The translations under genes were made by a program, and so were the position numbers. From Fen-330 sp050008465 (GTDB lineage Bacteria > Acidobacteriota > Terriglobia > Bryobacterales > Bryobacteraceae), in assembly GCA_050008465.1 (NCBI GenBank), contig JBEKMO010000013.1:1-64000 (forward strand): a DNA stretch of 64,000 nt, read 5' to 3'. Of this stretch, positions 24,641 through 32,531 are shown piece after piece. The number at the start of each line of letters is the position of its first letter. Position 1 is the first letter of the stretch. The notes below the pieces were generated by a model. That model was not told where the DNA came from. It saw only the letters and a program-made list of their open reading frames with translations, and did no database searches.

Positions 24641-26151
24641 TTGGAACCCTTCATCGCCGAATCGGAGTGCGCGGCCAGCGCTTCCATCGCGGCCTTCTCC
24701 ATCACCGGGCGCGGCGCCGTTTCCCCGGTCCAGATCTCGAACTGCCGGGCCGCCTGTTCCAGGAACATCTCGGTTCCCCGGATGACCGTCCGGCCCTGCT
24801 CCCGCGCCCGGCGCAGCAACGCCGTCTCAATCGGATTGTAGACCATGTCGAAGACCACGTCGGCCGGGATGTGATTGGCGAAGAAGCACTCGTTGAGGTT
24901 GGGAGTCATCCCCAGCGGCGTAGCATGCACCAGCGCATCGAAGTGGCGCGCCTCGGCCTGCTCGCGCAGCAGCGGCTCGGCTCCGCAAGCCTTAGCCAGC
25001 GCCCGCACGCGATCCGGACTGCGGCCCACGATGGAGACCTTGGCCCCCGCGTCGGCCAGCGCGAAGGCCGCACCACGCGCCGCGCCGCCGTTCCCCACCA
25101 GAAGCACCGACGACTTCGCCAGCCGCAGGCGGCGTCCCAGCGGCGTCCGCACACCCTCGGCATCGGTGTTCGTCCCGCGCCACTTCCCCGCCTTGCGCCA
25201 CACCGTGTTCACCGCCCCGATGCGCCGCGCCAGCGGATCGATGACGTCCAGGTAGCGCATGATTCTCTGCTTATGCGGGATGGTGACGCTGAAGCCGGCC
25301 ACCGGCAGATCCCCGGCCGCCGTCATGTAGTCTCTCAATTGCGCCGGCTGCACCAGAAACGGCACATAGACTGCCTCGATGCGGCGCGCCTGGAAGGCAC
25401 GGTTGAGCACCGCCGGGGAGATCGAGTGCCGGACCGGATCGGCGATCACCGCGTAGATCTTCGCCGCGCGCCCCAGTTTCTCGATCCGATAGAGCTGGCG
25501 CAATTGCCGCGCGCACACCTGCCCGGCCGCGGTGCCTTCCGCGCTCTTCGGCGCCGCGTAGGTGAACAGCCCCCCAAACACGGTCGAGAGCACCCGAGAG
25601 GGGAAGCCGGCCTCGCCCATCCCCAGCAGCACCAACGGCATTCGTGGGTGCAGCCGGGCCAGCGAGAGCATGCGCGAATTGTCCGATGGCTTGCGCGCCG
25701 TGGTCACCAGTTTGTAGGCGTCCGCCGGGATCCGGGTCAGCCGCCGCAGCACCGCCTCCATACCGGGCGTGCCCTCGTAGTTGTGATACGAGAGCACCAG
25801 CATCGCGCGGTCCCGCAGAACCTCCAGCCGTGCGCCGGCGCTCTCCGCGGTTTCAATCTCGACATCCACCGCGCGCGCGCCGGCCTCCACCGCAGCGTTC
25901 AGGATCCGGATCTGCTCCTCCACGCTGCCGTTGAACCGGCCGTGATTCTGACGCCGGCGGCAGGTGGCGACAACCGAGCAATCCGCGGATTCACCGAGAA
26001 GGGTCCGGATTGCCTGGACGCCCTGCTCCGGGCCGGCCAGGTAGTCGAGCCGGAACTCGAGGAAGGTCTCGCCTGCCTCAACTTCGCTCCGGGCGTGCTC
26101 CAGGAGACGGTCGGCGCTGGAGAACCCCAGCGCGACGCAGATGCGGGACAT
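24637..26151 (-). CDS. aroDE: Fused 3-dehydroquinate dehydratase (type I) and shikimate dehydrogenase
   Basis: From ATG 26151 the protein has 504 aa; an ATG at 26169 is also possible. Residues 1 to about 215 are type I AroD: FLEFRLDYL, VVATCR, AMLVLSYHNYEGTP and YKLVTTARKPSDN carrying the Schiff-base lysine. Residues about 230-504 are AroE: PVRHSISPAVLNRAF, TIPHKQRIM with its catalytic Lys, GAVNTVWR, GTNTDAEGV with the catalytic Asp, and a Rossmann VGNGGAARGAAFAL. It carries out steps 3 and 4 of the shikimate pathway. The same fusion is known in plants, chlamydiae and some Acidobacteria. It overlaps the small Tat gene by four bases. Confidence 0.95.
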   Translation of the reverse strand: MSRICVALGFSSADRLLEHARSEVEAGETFLEFRLDYLAGPEQGVQAIRTLLGESADCSVVATCRRRQNHGRFNGSVEEQIRILNAAVEAGARAVDVEIETAESAGARLEVLRDRAMLVLSYHNYEGTPGMEAVLRRLTRIPADAYKLVTTARKPSDNSRMLSLARLHPRMPLVLLGMGEAGFPSRVLSTVFGGLFTYAAPKSAEGTAAGQVCARQLRQLYRIEKLGRAAKIYAVIADPVRHSISPAVLNRAFQARRIEAVYVPFLVQPAQLRDYMTAAGDLPVAGFSVTIPHKQRIMRYLDVIDPLARRIGAVNTVWRKAGKWRGTNTDAEGVRTPLGRRLRLAKSSVLLVGNGGAARGAAFALADAGAKVSIVGRSPDRVRALAKACGAEPLLREQAEARHFDALVHATPLGMTPNLNECFFANHIPADVVFDMVYNPIETALLRRAREQGRTVIRGTEMFLEQAARQFEIWTGETAPRPVMEKAAMEALAAHSDSAMKGSK

Positions 26152-26209
26152 GGAACCAAGGGGCTGCATCAGTCGGGCGTCATTAGAATATCACGGGCTT
26201 GTGGCTTGT

Positions 26210-26339
26210 GGCTTGTGGCCTGTGGATTCCGCGGCGGCTCCCGGCGCTCCGCGACCGGCCGTAGAGCCAGTTGCGCCGCTGGTGGGAAGCGGGTGTGCCG
26301 TTGCGGGATCAACAGGCCACGAGCCACAGGCCACAAGCC
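26210..26339. repeat. Inverted repeat between aroDE and deoC
   Basis: GGCTTGTGGCCTGTGG at 26210-26225 is repeated inverted as CCACAGGCCACAAGCC at 26324-26339, with extra near-copies of GGCTTGTG on the left arm and GAGCCACAGG on the right. The arms are separated by about 98 bases. It lies in the only gap between the two minus-strand genes, and may be a dispersed palindromic element. Confidence 0.6.
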
Positions 26340-26345
26340 ATCCGG

Positions 26346-27059
26346 TCAGCTCTTCTCCGCCAACCGCGCTTTCCAAGTCTCCAGGATGGCCACCGTCGCC
26401 GTGGCGCCGAAGCGGGCGCAGCCCGCCTCGTAAACCTCGATTGCCTTCTCCAGTGTGCGGACGCCGCCGGCGGCCTTGACCTGCACGTCCGGCCCGGAGT
26501 GGGCCCGCATCAGCCGCAGGTCCTCGAGCGTCGCCCCGGTGGGCGCGAAGCCGGTCGAAGTCTTCACGAAATCGCAGCCTGTGTTGGTCGCGATCTTGCA
26601 GGCCACGATCTTCAGCTCGTCGGTGAGGTAGGCGTTTTCGAAGATGACCTTCAGGATCGCGCCCGAGTCGTGGCAGGCTTCGGCCATCTGCGCCAGTTCC
26701 ACCTCGACGTACTGAAACTGGCGCGACACCAGCTTGCCGATGTTGAGCACCATATCGATTTCGCGCGCGCCCCGGCGCAACAGGTCCCGCGCCTCATAGA
26801 GCTTCGCCGCGGTGGTCTGGGATCCATGCGGGAAACCCGCCACACTGCCTACTGGCACGCCGCCGCTCGGGCTCATCCAGCGCACTGCCGCATCGACGTC
26901 GCTAGGCCGCACCGTTACGCTCGCCACGTTGTACCGATTGGCAACCCGGCACCCTTCCAGCACCTGCTCGTCGGTCAACTCGGGCCGCAGCAGCGAGTGG
27001 TCGATCATCTTGGCGAGAGCTTCGTAAGAGGATAGTGGAGGTCTTGCCGCGGGATCCAT
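26346..27059 (-). CDS. deoC: Deoxyribose-phosphate aldolase
   Basis: The 237-aa protein starts at ATG 27059 (MDPAARPPLSSYEALAKMID). DeoC motifs are intact: MIDHSLLRPELTDEQV, VAGFPHGSQTTAAKLYEA, EIDMVLNIGKL, LKVIFENAYLTDE and FVKTSTGFAPTGATLEDL with the Schiff-base lysine, then VKAAGGVRTLEKA. It cleaves deoxyribose-5-phosphate to acetaldehyde and glyceraldehyde-3-phosphate in nucleoside salvage. No other deo gene is nearby. Confidence 0.95.
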   Translation of the reverse strand: MDPAARPPLSSYEALAKMIDHSLLRPELTDEQVLEGCRVANRYNVASVTVRPSDVDAAVRWMSPSGGVPVGSVAGFPHGSQTTAAKLYEARDLLRRGAREIDMVLNIGKLVSRQFQYVEVELAQMAEACHDSGAILKVIFENAYLTDELKIVACKIATNTGCDFVKTSTGFAPTGATLEDLRLMRAHSGPDVQVKAAGGVRTLEKAIEVYEAGCARFGATATVAILETWKARLAEKS

Positions 27060-27072
27060 GGCGTCCCCCTGC

Positions 27073-27145
27073 GTGGGGCAGACCATCGCCTTTTGTGGTC
27101 TGCCATCGGCTGCGGCAGACGGCGAAAACCGATCGTCTGCCCCAC
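27073..27145. repeat. Nested inverted repeats between deoC and cpoB
   Basis: GTGGGGCAGAC (27073-27083) pairs with GTCTGCCCCAC (27135-27145), and CAGACCA (27079-27085) pairs with TGGTCTG (27096-27102). The structure lies just upstream of deoC and directly after the cpoB stop (27150), so it could end the tol-pal transcript, or be another dispersed palindrome. Confidence 0.55.
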
Positions 27146-27149
27146 CGAG

Positions 27150-28031
27150 TCAACGGGCCTTGCGGGCGCCCTTCTTGCCGACCGACGCGGTGCCCAGACT
27201 GGCCAGTTGCGCTTTGGCCTTGGCGGCCAGATCCGAATTCGGAGCGCGCTTGATTACGGCGCGAAACTCGGCGATGGCTCCGGACTTGTCGCCCATCAGC
27301 ATCAGCGTGCGGCCCTTCATGAACATGGCGTCGAGCAGCTTGGTGTTCTTGCTCTCGGGAAACTGTTCGAGCACCGCGTCGAAAGCCTTCAAAGCGCCGT
27401 CATAGTCTTTGCGGTTGTAGCTGATCTCGCCGAGGTAGTACTGGGCGTTGGGCGCAGTGTCGGTGTCGCGGTAGTATTTCAGGTAGTCGGCGAACTCCTG
27501 AAGCGCCACGTCGGCATTGCCGCCATCCTTGTCCCGCATCGCGTTCGCGTAGAGGGTCTCGGCCGACAATCCTTGCGGCGGGCCGGAGGTGGAGCCCCCG
27601 CCCGCGGGCGGGGGCGGAGTCGGCGGCGTCGTGATCACCTTGATGACGTTCCCCAGATCCACCAGGCCCCGCTCCAACTTGCCGAGTCGCGCACTCAAGT
27701 CCTCGACCGACACCCGGACCGCCTGGAACTCCGACGACATCTGCTCCACCTTGGCGCCCACCGCCGTAAGCGGCGCGGACAGCTTGCTCTCCCGTTCCCG
27801 CAGGGAGGAGTCCAGCACCGCCATCGCCGTGTTCAACTTGTTGATGCTATCGGTGCTTTGCTGTACCAGGGTGGTGACGCTGCCCATCTTCTCATTGAAG
27901 GAGCGCTCCAGGCTGCGAACCTGATCCTGCAAGGTCGCCACGTCCCGTTGCAGTTCGACGTATTCCCGCTTCTGTCCGAAGGACACCGGCGAGAGTAGAA
28001 AAGCGACAAAAGCAACCCGCAACCAGTTCAT
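27150..28031 (-). CDS. cpoB: Tol-Pal system periplasmic coordinator CpoB (YbgF)
   Basis: The 293-aa protein has a signal peptide (MNWLRVAFVAFLLSPVSFG), an N-terminal coiled coil (about residues 25-130) for trimerisation, a proline/glycine linker, and C-terminal TPR repeats: ALQEFADYLKYYRDTDTAPNAQYYLGE, ALKAFDAVLEQFP and AIAEFRAVIKRAP. CpoB links Tol-Pal outer-membrane constriction with peptidoglycan synthesis. It is the last gene of the tol-pal run, about 120 bases after pal. Confidence 0.9.
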   Translation of the reverse strand: MNWLRVAFVAFLLSPVSFGQKREYVELQRDVATLQDQVRSLERSFNEKMGSVTTLVQQSTDSINKLNTAMAVLDSSLRERESKLSAPLTAVGAKVEQMSSEFQAVRVSVEDLSARLGKLERGLVDLGNVIKVITTPPTPPPPAGGGSTSGPPQGLSAETLYANAMRDKDGGNADVALQEFADYLKYYRDTDTAPNAQYYLGEISYNRKDYDGALKAFDAVLEQFPESKNTKLLDAMFMKGRTLMLMGDKSGAIAEFRAVIKRAPNSDLAAKAKAQLASLGTASVGKKGARKAR

Positions 28032-28151
28032 TTCATTCTCCTACACCACGATCGCGGCGCCCGGCGGTCCGCGCACCGCGACCCGTCTTCCAGACTGGCG
28101 AGGGGCGCAGCTCAAGTTCGGGCCGCGCCCTCCGATCCTCTTCCTTCCCCG

Positions 28152-28928
28152 TTACTGGGCCGGCACGAAGTGCACGTGGCGGTTCTTCTGCCAGCACTCT
28201 TCGTTAGACTCGGTGCACACCGGCCGTTCCTTGCCGTAGCTGCGGGTTTGCAGCTTGTCGGCCGGAACTCCCAATTGCGTCAGGAACTCCTTGGCTGCCG
28301 TGGCCCGCCGGTCGCCCAGGCCCAGGTTGTACTCGGCCGAACCACGCTCGTCGCAGTGGCCCTCGACGACTACCACGGCCTCGGGAATCTCCGCAAAGAC
28401 CCGCTTCAGCCCTTCGGCATCCTGGGTGAGCGTGGCCCGGGCATCCTCGCGAATGTCGCTCTTGTCGTAATCGAAGTAAGCGTCCTGGACCTCGGTGGCC
28501 AGCAGTTCGCTCAAGGTCTTCTTGGGCGGCGGTGGCGGCGGCGGCGGCGGCGGTGGCGGTACGGTTACCGTTACGGTCACGGTGGCCGACTCGGCGCCTC
28601 CCGGCCCCTTGGCCGTCAAGGTGTAGGTCGTCGTGTCGCTCGGGAACACCTGGCGGCTGCCCCGCGCGGAGACTGTGCCCATGCCCGGTGCGATGTCGAT
28701 GTCCGTCGCATCGCTCACACTCCAGTTCAGAGTGGCCGACTGGCCGCGCTCGATCGTGGCTGGCTCAGCCGTGAACCGAACCGTGGGCTTCGGCGGCGGC
28801 GGTGGCGGCGTCACGACTGGCGGCGGTGGTGGTGGTGGCGGCGGAGCTGGCACCGGTTTCTTACAGCCCGTCGCAATCAAAAACAGAGACAGCGCCAACA
28901 GCACGAGACTGACATTTCGCTTGTTCAT
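28152..28928 (-). CDS. pal: Peptidoglycan-associated lipoprotein Pal with inserted Ig/PKD-like domain
   Basis: From ATG 28928, with AGGAGG upstream, the protein has 258 aa. The signal ends in a lipobox (FLIATGC). Two proline tracts frame an Ig/PKD-like domain (VRFTAEPATIERGQSATLNW to ATVTVTVTV), absent from ordinary Pal. The C-terminal half is the OmpA domain: YFDYDKSDIREDAR, VVEGHCDERGSAEYNLGLGDRRA and RSYGKERPVC, with the residues for diaminopimelate binding. Pal anchors the outer membrane to peptidoglycan and binds TolB. Normal Pal is about 170 aa. Confidence 0.92.
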   Translation of the reverse strand: MNKRNVSLVLLALSLFLIATGCKKPVPAPPPPPPPPPVVTPPPPPPKPTVRFTAEPATIERGQSATLNWSVSDATDIDIAPGMGTVSARGSRQVFPSDTTTYTLTAKGPGGAESATVTVTVTVPPPPPPPPPPPPKKTLSELLATEVQDAYFDYDKSDIREDARATLTQDAEGLKRVFAEIPEAVVVVEGHCDERGSAEYNLGLGDRRATAAKEFLTQLGVPADKLQTRSYGKERPVCTESNEECWQKNRHVHFVPAQ

Positions 28929-28971
28929 CCTCAACTTCGCCTCCTGAGATTTCAACCTGTCGTTATTCTCT

Positions 28972-30357
28972 CTACTTGCTCCACACCGGCATCGAATTCT
29001 GCCCCTGTGTGGTGAGTTGTTGGAGCTGGGTCCCGTCCGCCAGCATCGTCCAAATCTGCGTCGAGCGGCTGCGATTCGACGAGAAGACGATGTGAAGGCC
29101 ATCCGGCGCCCAACTCGGGTTTTCGTTGCGTCCGGCACCATGCGTCAACTGATTGACCTGCCGTGTCGCAACATCCATTACGAAAATGTTGTAGTTGCCT
29201 GGCGCGAAGCCCCGCGTCCAGGCAAACGCGATATGTTGTCCGTCGGGACGCCACGCGGGATTCACCGCGTCCCCCTCCCCCGTGGTCAGGCGCTGCACAT
29301 CCGCGCCCTCCATGTTCATCCGATAGATCTGCGGGGTTCCGGAGCGGCCCGAGACGAACACCATCTCGGCCCCGGTCTTCGGGTTCACTTTCGGCTCCAC
29401 CTCGGTCGCGGAGGCATAGCTGATCCGCCGCAAGCCGCTCCCGTCGGGGTTGGCGCTGAAAACCTGGGTCCATCCGCCGATCGCGGACGCGAACAGGATG
29501 TGCTGCCCCTCCGGAGTGAACTCCGGCGTCGTAGTCACCGAAGAAACCGGGCTGTAAAAGGGCAACCGCCTTCCTGTCTCCAAGGAGAATACAAATATAG
29601 CAGGATTGCCCGGCTGGAAGGTAGTGAAGGCAAGTCGCGTGCCATCGGGCGACACCGCCGGGGTGAACGAGATGGAACCGTAGCGCGTGATCTGCTTCTG
29701 GTTCGCCCCGTCGGGGTCCATGGACCAGATCTCTTTGACGCCGCGGCCGCCGCGCGTCGAAACAAAGTAGATCTTCGAACCCACCAGGCTGATCCCGCCG
29801 AACTGCTTCAGGATGTCGGCCGCGAAGTCGTGGGCCACCTTGCGCGCGCCCTCCTCGCCCATGGGAGCCAGGTAGACCTTGCCGAGGACCTGCGCGTTGG
29901 CGAGATCCGCCTGCGCAACGTTGTACAGCCAGCCGCGCAGGACCATCTGGTCGCCCTGGGGGGCCGTGTAGCCGAACGCCAGATAGTTGGCCTTCACCGG
30001 CGGCCCGGACCAGTCGGTCAGCCAGGGGCCTTGCGAGACGGGCTGCGGCGGCGGCGCCCCCCGGCGCGCCGGCCGGGAAGGCACGACCGGCGGACGGAAG
30101 TCCTCTGGCCGTTGCGGCGTCCGGAGCGGGTACATGCTCTTGGAAGCCATGGTGTACAGCCCCGAGCCCTCCAGGTCCCCCCAGAGCGTCTGGTTGAAAA
30201 CGTTCATGTATTGCTGGGCGTCGCCGGTCCCGCGGAAGTCCGGGACCGCCAGGACCGCCCGTTCGCCCGAGGTAAGCTTGATCACGCTATCCTGCGCGGC
30301 CAGAAAGAGCACGGCCGCCGCCAGGCACAACCCGATCCACACAGTTCGCTTGGTCAT
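28972..30357 (-). CDS. tolB: TolB beta-propeller protein
   Basis: The 461-aa protein has a signal peptide (MTKRTVWIGLCLAAAVLFLAA), an N-terminal TolB domain (about residues 25-190) and six WD40-like blades with the recurring DG..I.F.S pattern: SPDGTRLAFTTF, TPEGQHILFASA, RPDGQHIAFAWT, APDGLHIVFSSN. It binds Pal in the periplasm. An insertion rich in arginine and proline (PVVPSRPARRGAPPPQP) sits at about residue 95. Its ATG overlaps the tolA stop by four bases. Confidence 0.93.
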   Translation of the reverse strand: MTKRTVWIGLCLAAAVLFLAAQDSVIKLTSGERAVLAVPDFRGTGDAQQYMNVFNQTLWGDLEGSGLYTMASKSMYPLRTPQRPEDFRPPVVPSRPARRGAPPPQPVSQGPWLTDWSGPPVKANYLAFGYTAPQGDQMVLRGWLYNVAQADLANAQVLGKVYLAPMGEEGARKVAHDFAADILKQFGGISLVGSKIYFVSTRGGRGVKEIWSMDPDGANQKQITRYGSISFTPAVSPDGTRLAFTTFQPGNPAIFVFSLETGRRLPFYSPVSSVTTTPEFTPEGQHILFASAIGGWTQVFSANPDGSGLRRISYASATEVEPKVNPKTGAEMVFVSGRSGTPQIYRMNMEGADVQRLTTGEGDAVNPAWRPDGQHIAFAWTRGFAPGNYNIFVMDVATRQVNQLTHGAGRNENPSWAPDGLHIVFSSNRSRSTQIWTMLADGTQLQQLTTQGQNSMPVWSK

Positions 30358-31151
30358 CGCTTTAGTTGAAACCAGAATTCGATCTGCGCACTGTCGCGCT
30401 CAAAGCCCGGGGGCAGTTGCGGGAACGGGGCCGCATCGCAAACGGCCCGTTGCGCGGAATAGTCCAGCACCCGGTTCCCGCTGGCCTGCAAGATCCGCAC
30501 GTTGCGAATCTGGCCGCTTCTGAGGATGTCGAAAGTGACGATCACGGGCGGCGCGGTCTGCACCCGCGGGTCCACGTCGTCGGTGCGCCACTTCTGGGCG
30601 ACCCGCTGCTCCAGCAGATCGCGGTACCAGCCGAACCGCTGGCCGAACGACCCACGCGGCCCCACGCCCACCTTGCCCCCCAGGGTGCCGGCCTGGGAGC
30701 CGTACATGCTGGAGCTGAGGGCTTGCCCGACGCTGCTGTAAAGCTGGTTCGGCCGGTCCGGCTGAGTCCGGTACTGCTGTGTCTGCGGCACGCGCGACGC
30801 CCGCTCGCGCGCATGGCGGCCCCGGATCGGGATGGCCTCGGGCACGGGCGCCCGCACCGCCCTGGGCTGCGGTTTGGGCGGCTCAGGCACCCTGGATTCG
30901 GTATCGTTCGCCACCGGATTCGCTGCTCCCGAGCGCGCCCGGAGCGGGATCTGCTTCACCGCGGTGACGCCCACCGAGCCTCCGCCTAGCGCCCCCGGAT
31001 CGCCCCACAGCGCCCCCCGCCCGCCCATCGACGTCGACAGCAGCACCGCGGTAAACACCATCGCGTGCATTCCCACGGAAGCCAGCACAGAGATCCGCAC
31101 CGGGTCCCGCTGTTCCAGGACGTCGATGTGGCTGGACATCTGCACTGCCAT
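30354..31151 (-). CDS. tolA: TolA/TonB-family energy-transducing protein
   Basis: The 265-aa protein has a short N-terminus, one membrane segment (about residues 20-42, LASVGMHAMVFTAVLL), a proline- and arginine-rich periplasmic part, and a C-terminal TonB-like domain (about residues 175-265: WYRDLLEQRVAQKW, VIVTFDILRSGQIRNVRI, YSAQRAVCDAAPFPQLP). Position between tolR and tolB makes TolA the likely role. The long alanine/lysine helix of enterobacterial TolA is missing. Confidence 0.88.
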   Translation of the reverse strand: MAVQMSSHIDVLEQRDPVRISVLASVGMHAMVFTAVLLSTSMGGRGALWGDPGALGGGSVGVTAVKQIPLRARSGAANPVANDTESRVPEPPKPQPRAVRAPVPEAIPIRGRHARERASRVPQTQQYRTQPDRPNQLYSSVGQALSSSMYGSQAGTLGGKVGVGPRGSFGQRFGWYRDLLEQRVAQKWRTDDVDPRVQTAPPVIVTFDILRSGQIRNVRILQASGNRVLDYSAQRAVCDAAPFPQLPPGFERDSAQIEFWFQLKR

Positions 31152-31166
31152 TCCAACCCCCGCGCC

Positions 31167-31613
31167 TCAGCGGCGCTGCTTGTCTGCCTCGTCTTCCGGC
31201 TGGGTCACCATGTTGATCCCCAGTTTCGCTTCGCTCAGCGCGCTGACCACCTGGGCGACCACGTCCCAGATGGCGTCCTTATCCGCCCGAACGTACACGG
31301 ACGAAGCCCCTCGGAACTTCTGCCGCACCAACGGGCCCAAATCGTTGATGTTGATCATCTGGTCGTTCAGGTACAGCGCGCCATCCTTGGCGATGGTGAT
31401 TACCGGCAGCTCCTGCGCCGTGTCTTTCACCTGCTTGACCTTGGGCACGTCCACTTCCATGCCGAATTCCATCACGTGCGCGGTCAGCATGAAGATCACC
31501 AGCAGCACCATCACCACATCGACCAGCGGAACGATGTTGATGTCCGCCAGCGTCCGCGTTCCCCGGAACCGGCTCCGGCCGCCCCCTCCCCCGCCGCCCA
31601 TCGAGAACGCCAT
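31167..31613 (-). CDS. tolR: TolR/ExbD proton-channel subunit
   Basis: This 148-aa protein has a glycine-rich start, then one membrane helix with the functional acidic residue (INIVPLVDVVMVLLVIFM), and a periplasmic domain with DVPKVKQ and LPVITIAKDGALYLNDQ. It couples proton flow to Tol-Pal motion together with TolQ. It starts five bases after the tolQ stop. Confidence 0.94.
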   Translation of the reverse strand: MAFSMGGGGGGGRSRFRGTRTLADINIVPLVDVVMVLLVIFMLTAHVMEFGMEVDVPKVKQVKDTAQELPVITIAKDGALYLNDQMININDLGPLVRQKFRGASSVYVRADKDAIWDVVAQVVSALSEAKLGINMVTQPEDEADKQRR

Positions 31614-31617
31614 AGCG

Positions 31618-32310
31618 CTACTCCTCGAAGTGCCTCTCGGAGACGTTCAGAAACTCGAGGACGAAATCCTCCATCCGGGCGCCGATCTCCCGGATGACAT
31701 GCCCGTAATGGTTGTAGAAGATGGCGGCCGGGATGGCAGCGGCCAGGCCCGCCGCCGTGGCCACCAGAGCCTCGGAAATCCCCGGCGCCACCGCGCGCAG
31801 GCTGGCGCTGCCCGCCTGCCCCAGCCCCTGGAACGATCCGATGATGCCCCAGACGGTTCCGAACAAGCCGATGAACGGAGTCACCGTCGCGGTCGTGGCC
31901 AGCCAGTTCATGTTCCGCTCCAACTTGGCGATCTCCTCGCTGATCCCCAGTTGGAGCGTGCGCTCGAGCGCCGTCATGTTGGCCACCGTGCCGCGCACCT
32001 TGATTTGCCGCGTGACCTCCTCGTAGCCGAAGTCGAACACCGTAGCCAGCGGGCAGGGCCGGAACCGCTCCACCACTACCGCCACCGCCTCCAGCCCGTT
32101 CGACTTGCGGAAGGCCCGCAGGAAACGCGAGTTGGAAGCACGGGCGTGGCGCAGCGCCAGCCACTTGGAGAAAATGATCGCCCAGGAGGTGATCGAGAAC
32201 AGCAGCAAGATCAGCAGGACGGCGAGCGGCAAGGGCTTGGACTGGCTCACCATGTCCCATACGCTGTTGTACTGCTGCAGCAGCAGGTTGGCCGGATGAA
32301 AGTGGTTCAA
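31618..32310 (-). CDS. tolQ: TolQ/ExbB/MotA-family proton-channel subunit
   Basis: A TTG at 32310, about eight bases after GGGGG, gives 230 aa beginning MNHFHPANLLLQQYNSVW; a longer frame to 32388 and an ATG at residue 46 of it are alternatives. Three membrane helices are seen: SKPLPLAVLLILLLFSITSWAI, LATTATVTPFIGLFGTVWGI and GISEALVATAAGLAAAIPAA, the last two carrying the conserved Thr, Gly and Pro residues. It forms the inner-membrane channel with TolR. It heads the tol-pal operon, whose promoter must lie in 32311-32531. Confidence 0.93.
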   Translation of the reverse strand: MNHFHPANLLLQQYNSVWDMVSQSKPLPLAVLLILLLFSITSWAIIFSKWLALRHARASNSRFLRAFRKSNGLEAVAVVVERFRPCPLATVFDFGYEEVTRQIKVRGTVANMTALERTLQLGISEEIAKLERNMNWLATTATVTPFIGLFGTVWGIIGSFQGLGQAGSASLRAVAPGISEALVATAAGLAAAIPAAIFYNHYGHVIREIGARMEDFVLEFLNVSERHFEE

Positions 32311-32349
32311 TACGTTTCCCCCACGAGTCCTATCATAAACGAGCCTAAT

Positions 32350-32445
32350 GAGCCTCGCAAAATACGGTGGCTGACTTCGCTGTCCCAAGGCGCGTTTTCC
32401 GCGCCGCGTGGACAGTGCTGTCTGTCACCGCATTTTGCGAGGCTC
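32350..32445. repeat. Near-perfect 20-bp inverted repeat between tolQ and recN
   Basis: GAGCCTCGCAAAATACGGTG (32350-32369) matches the inverse of 32426-32445 at 19 of 20 positions. The 56-base loop holds a second hairpin, GGCGCGTTTTCCGCGCC, so the whole could fold into a cruciform. It lies in the divergent promoter region of tolQ and recN, so it may be regulatory, or a dispersed palindromic element. Confidence 0.6.
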
Positions 32446-32531
32446 TGTAAGCTCTTTCGACTCCCCCGGGTAGCAAAAAGACGGTGTCACACCGCAAAAA
32501 CCCGGGGTCACTACGAGTATAATTGCCTCGG

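Noticed and set aside
24637..26151. AroD-AroE fusion as a novelty
   Set aside because: The fusion is well known in several bacterial groups and plants, so it is annotated but not reported as a finding.
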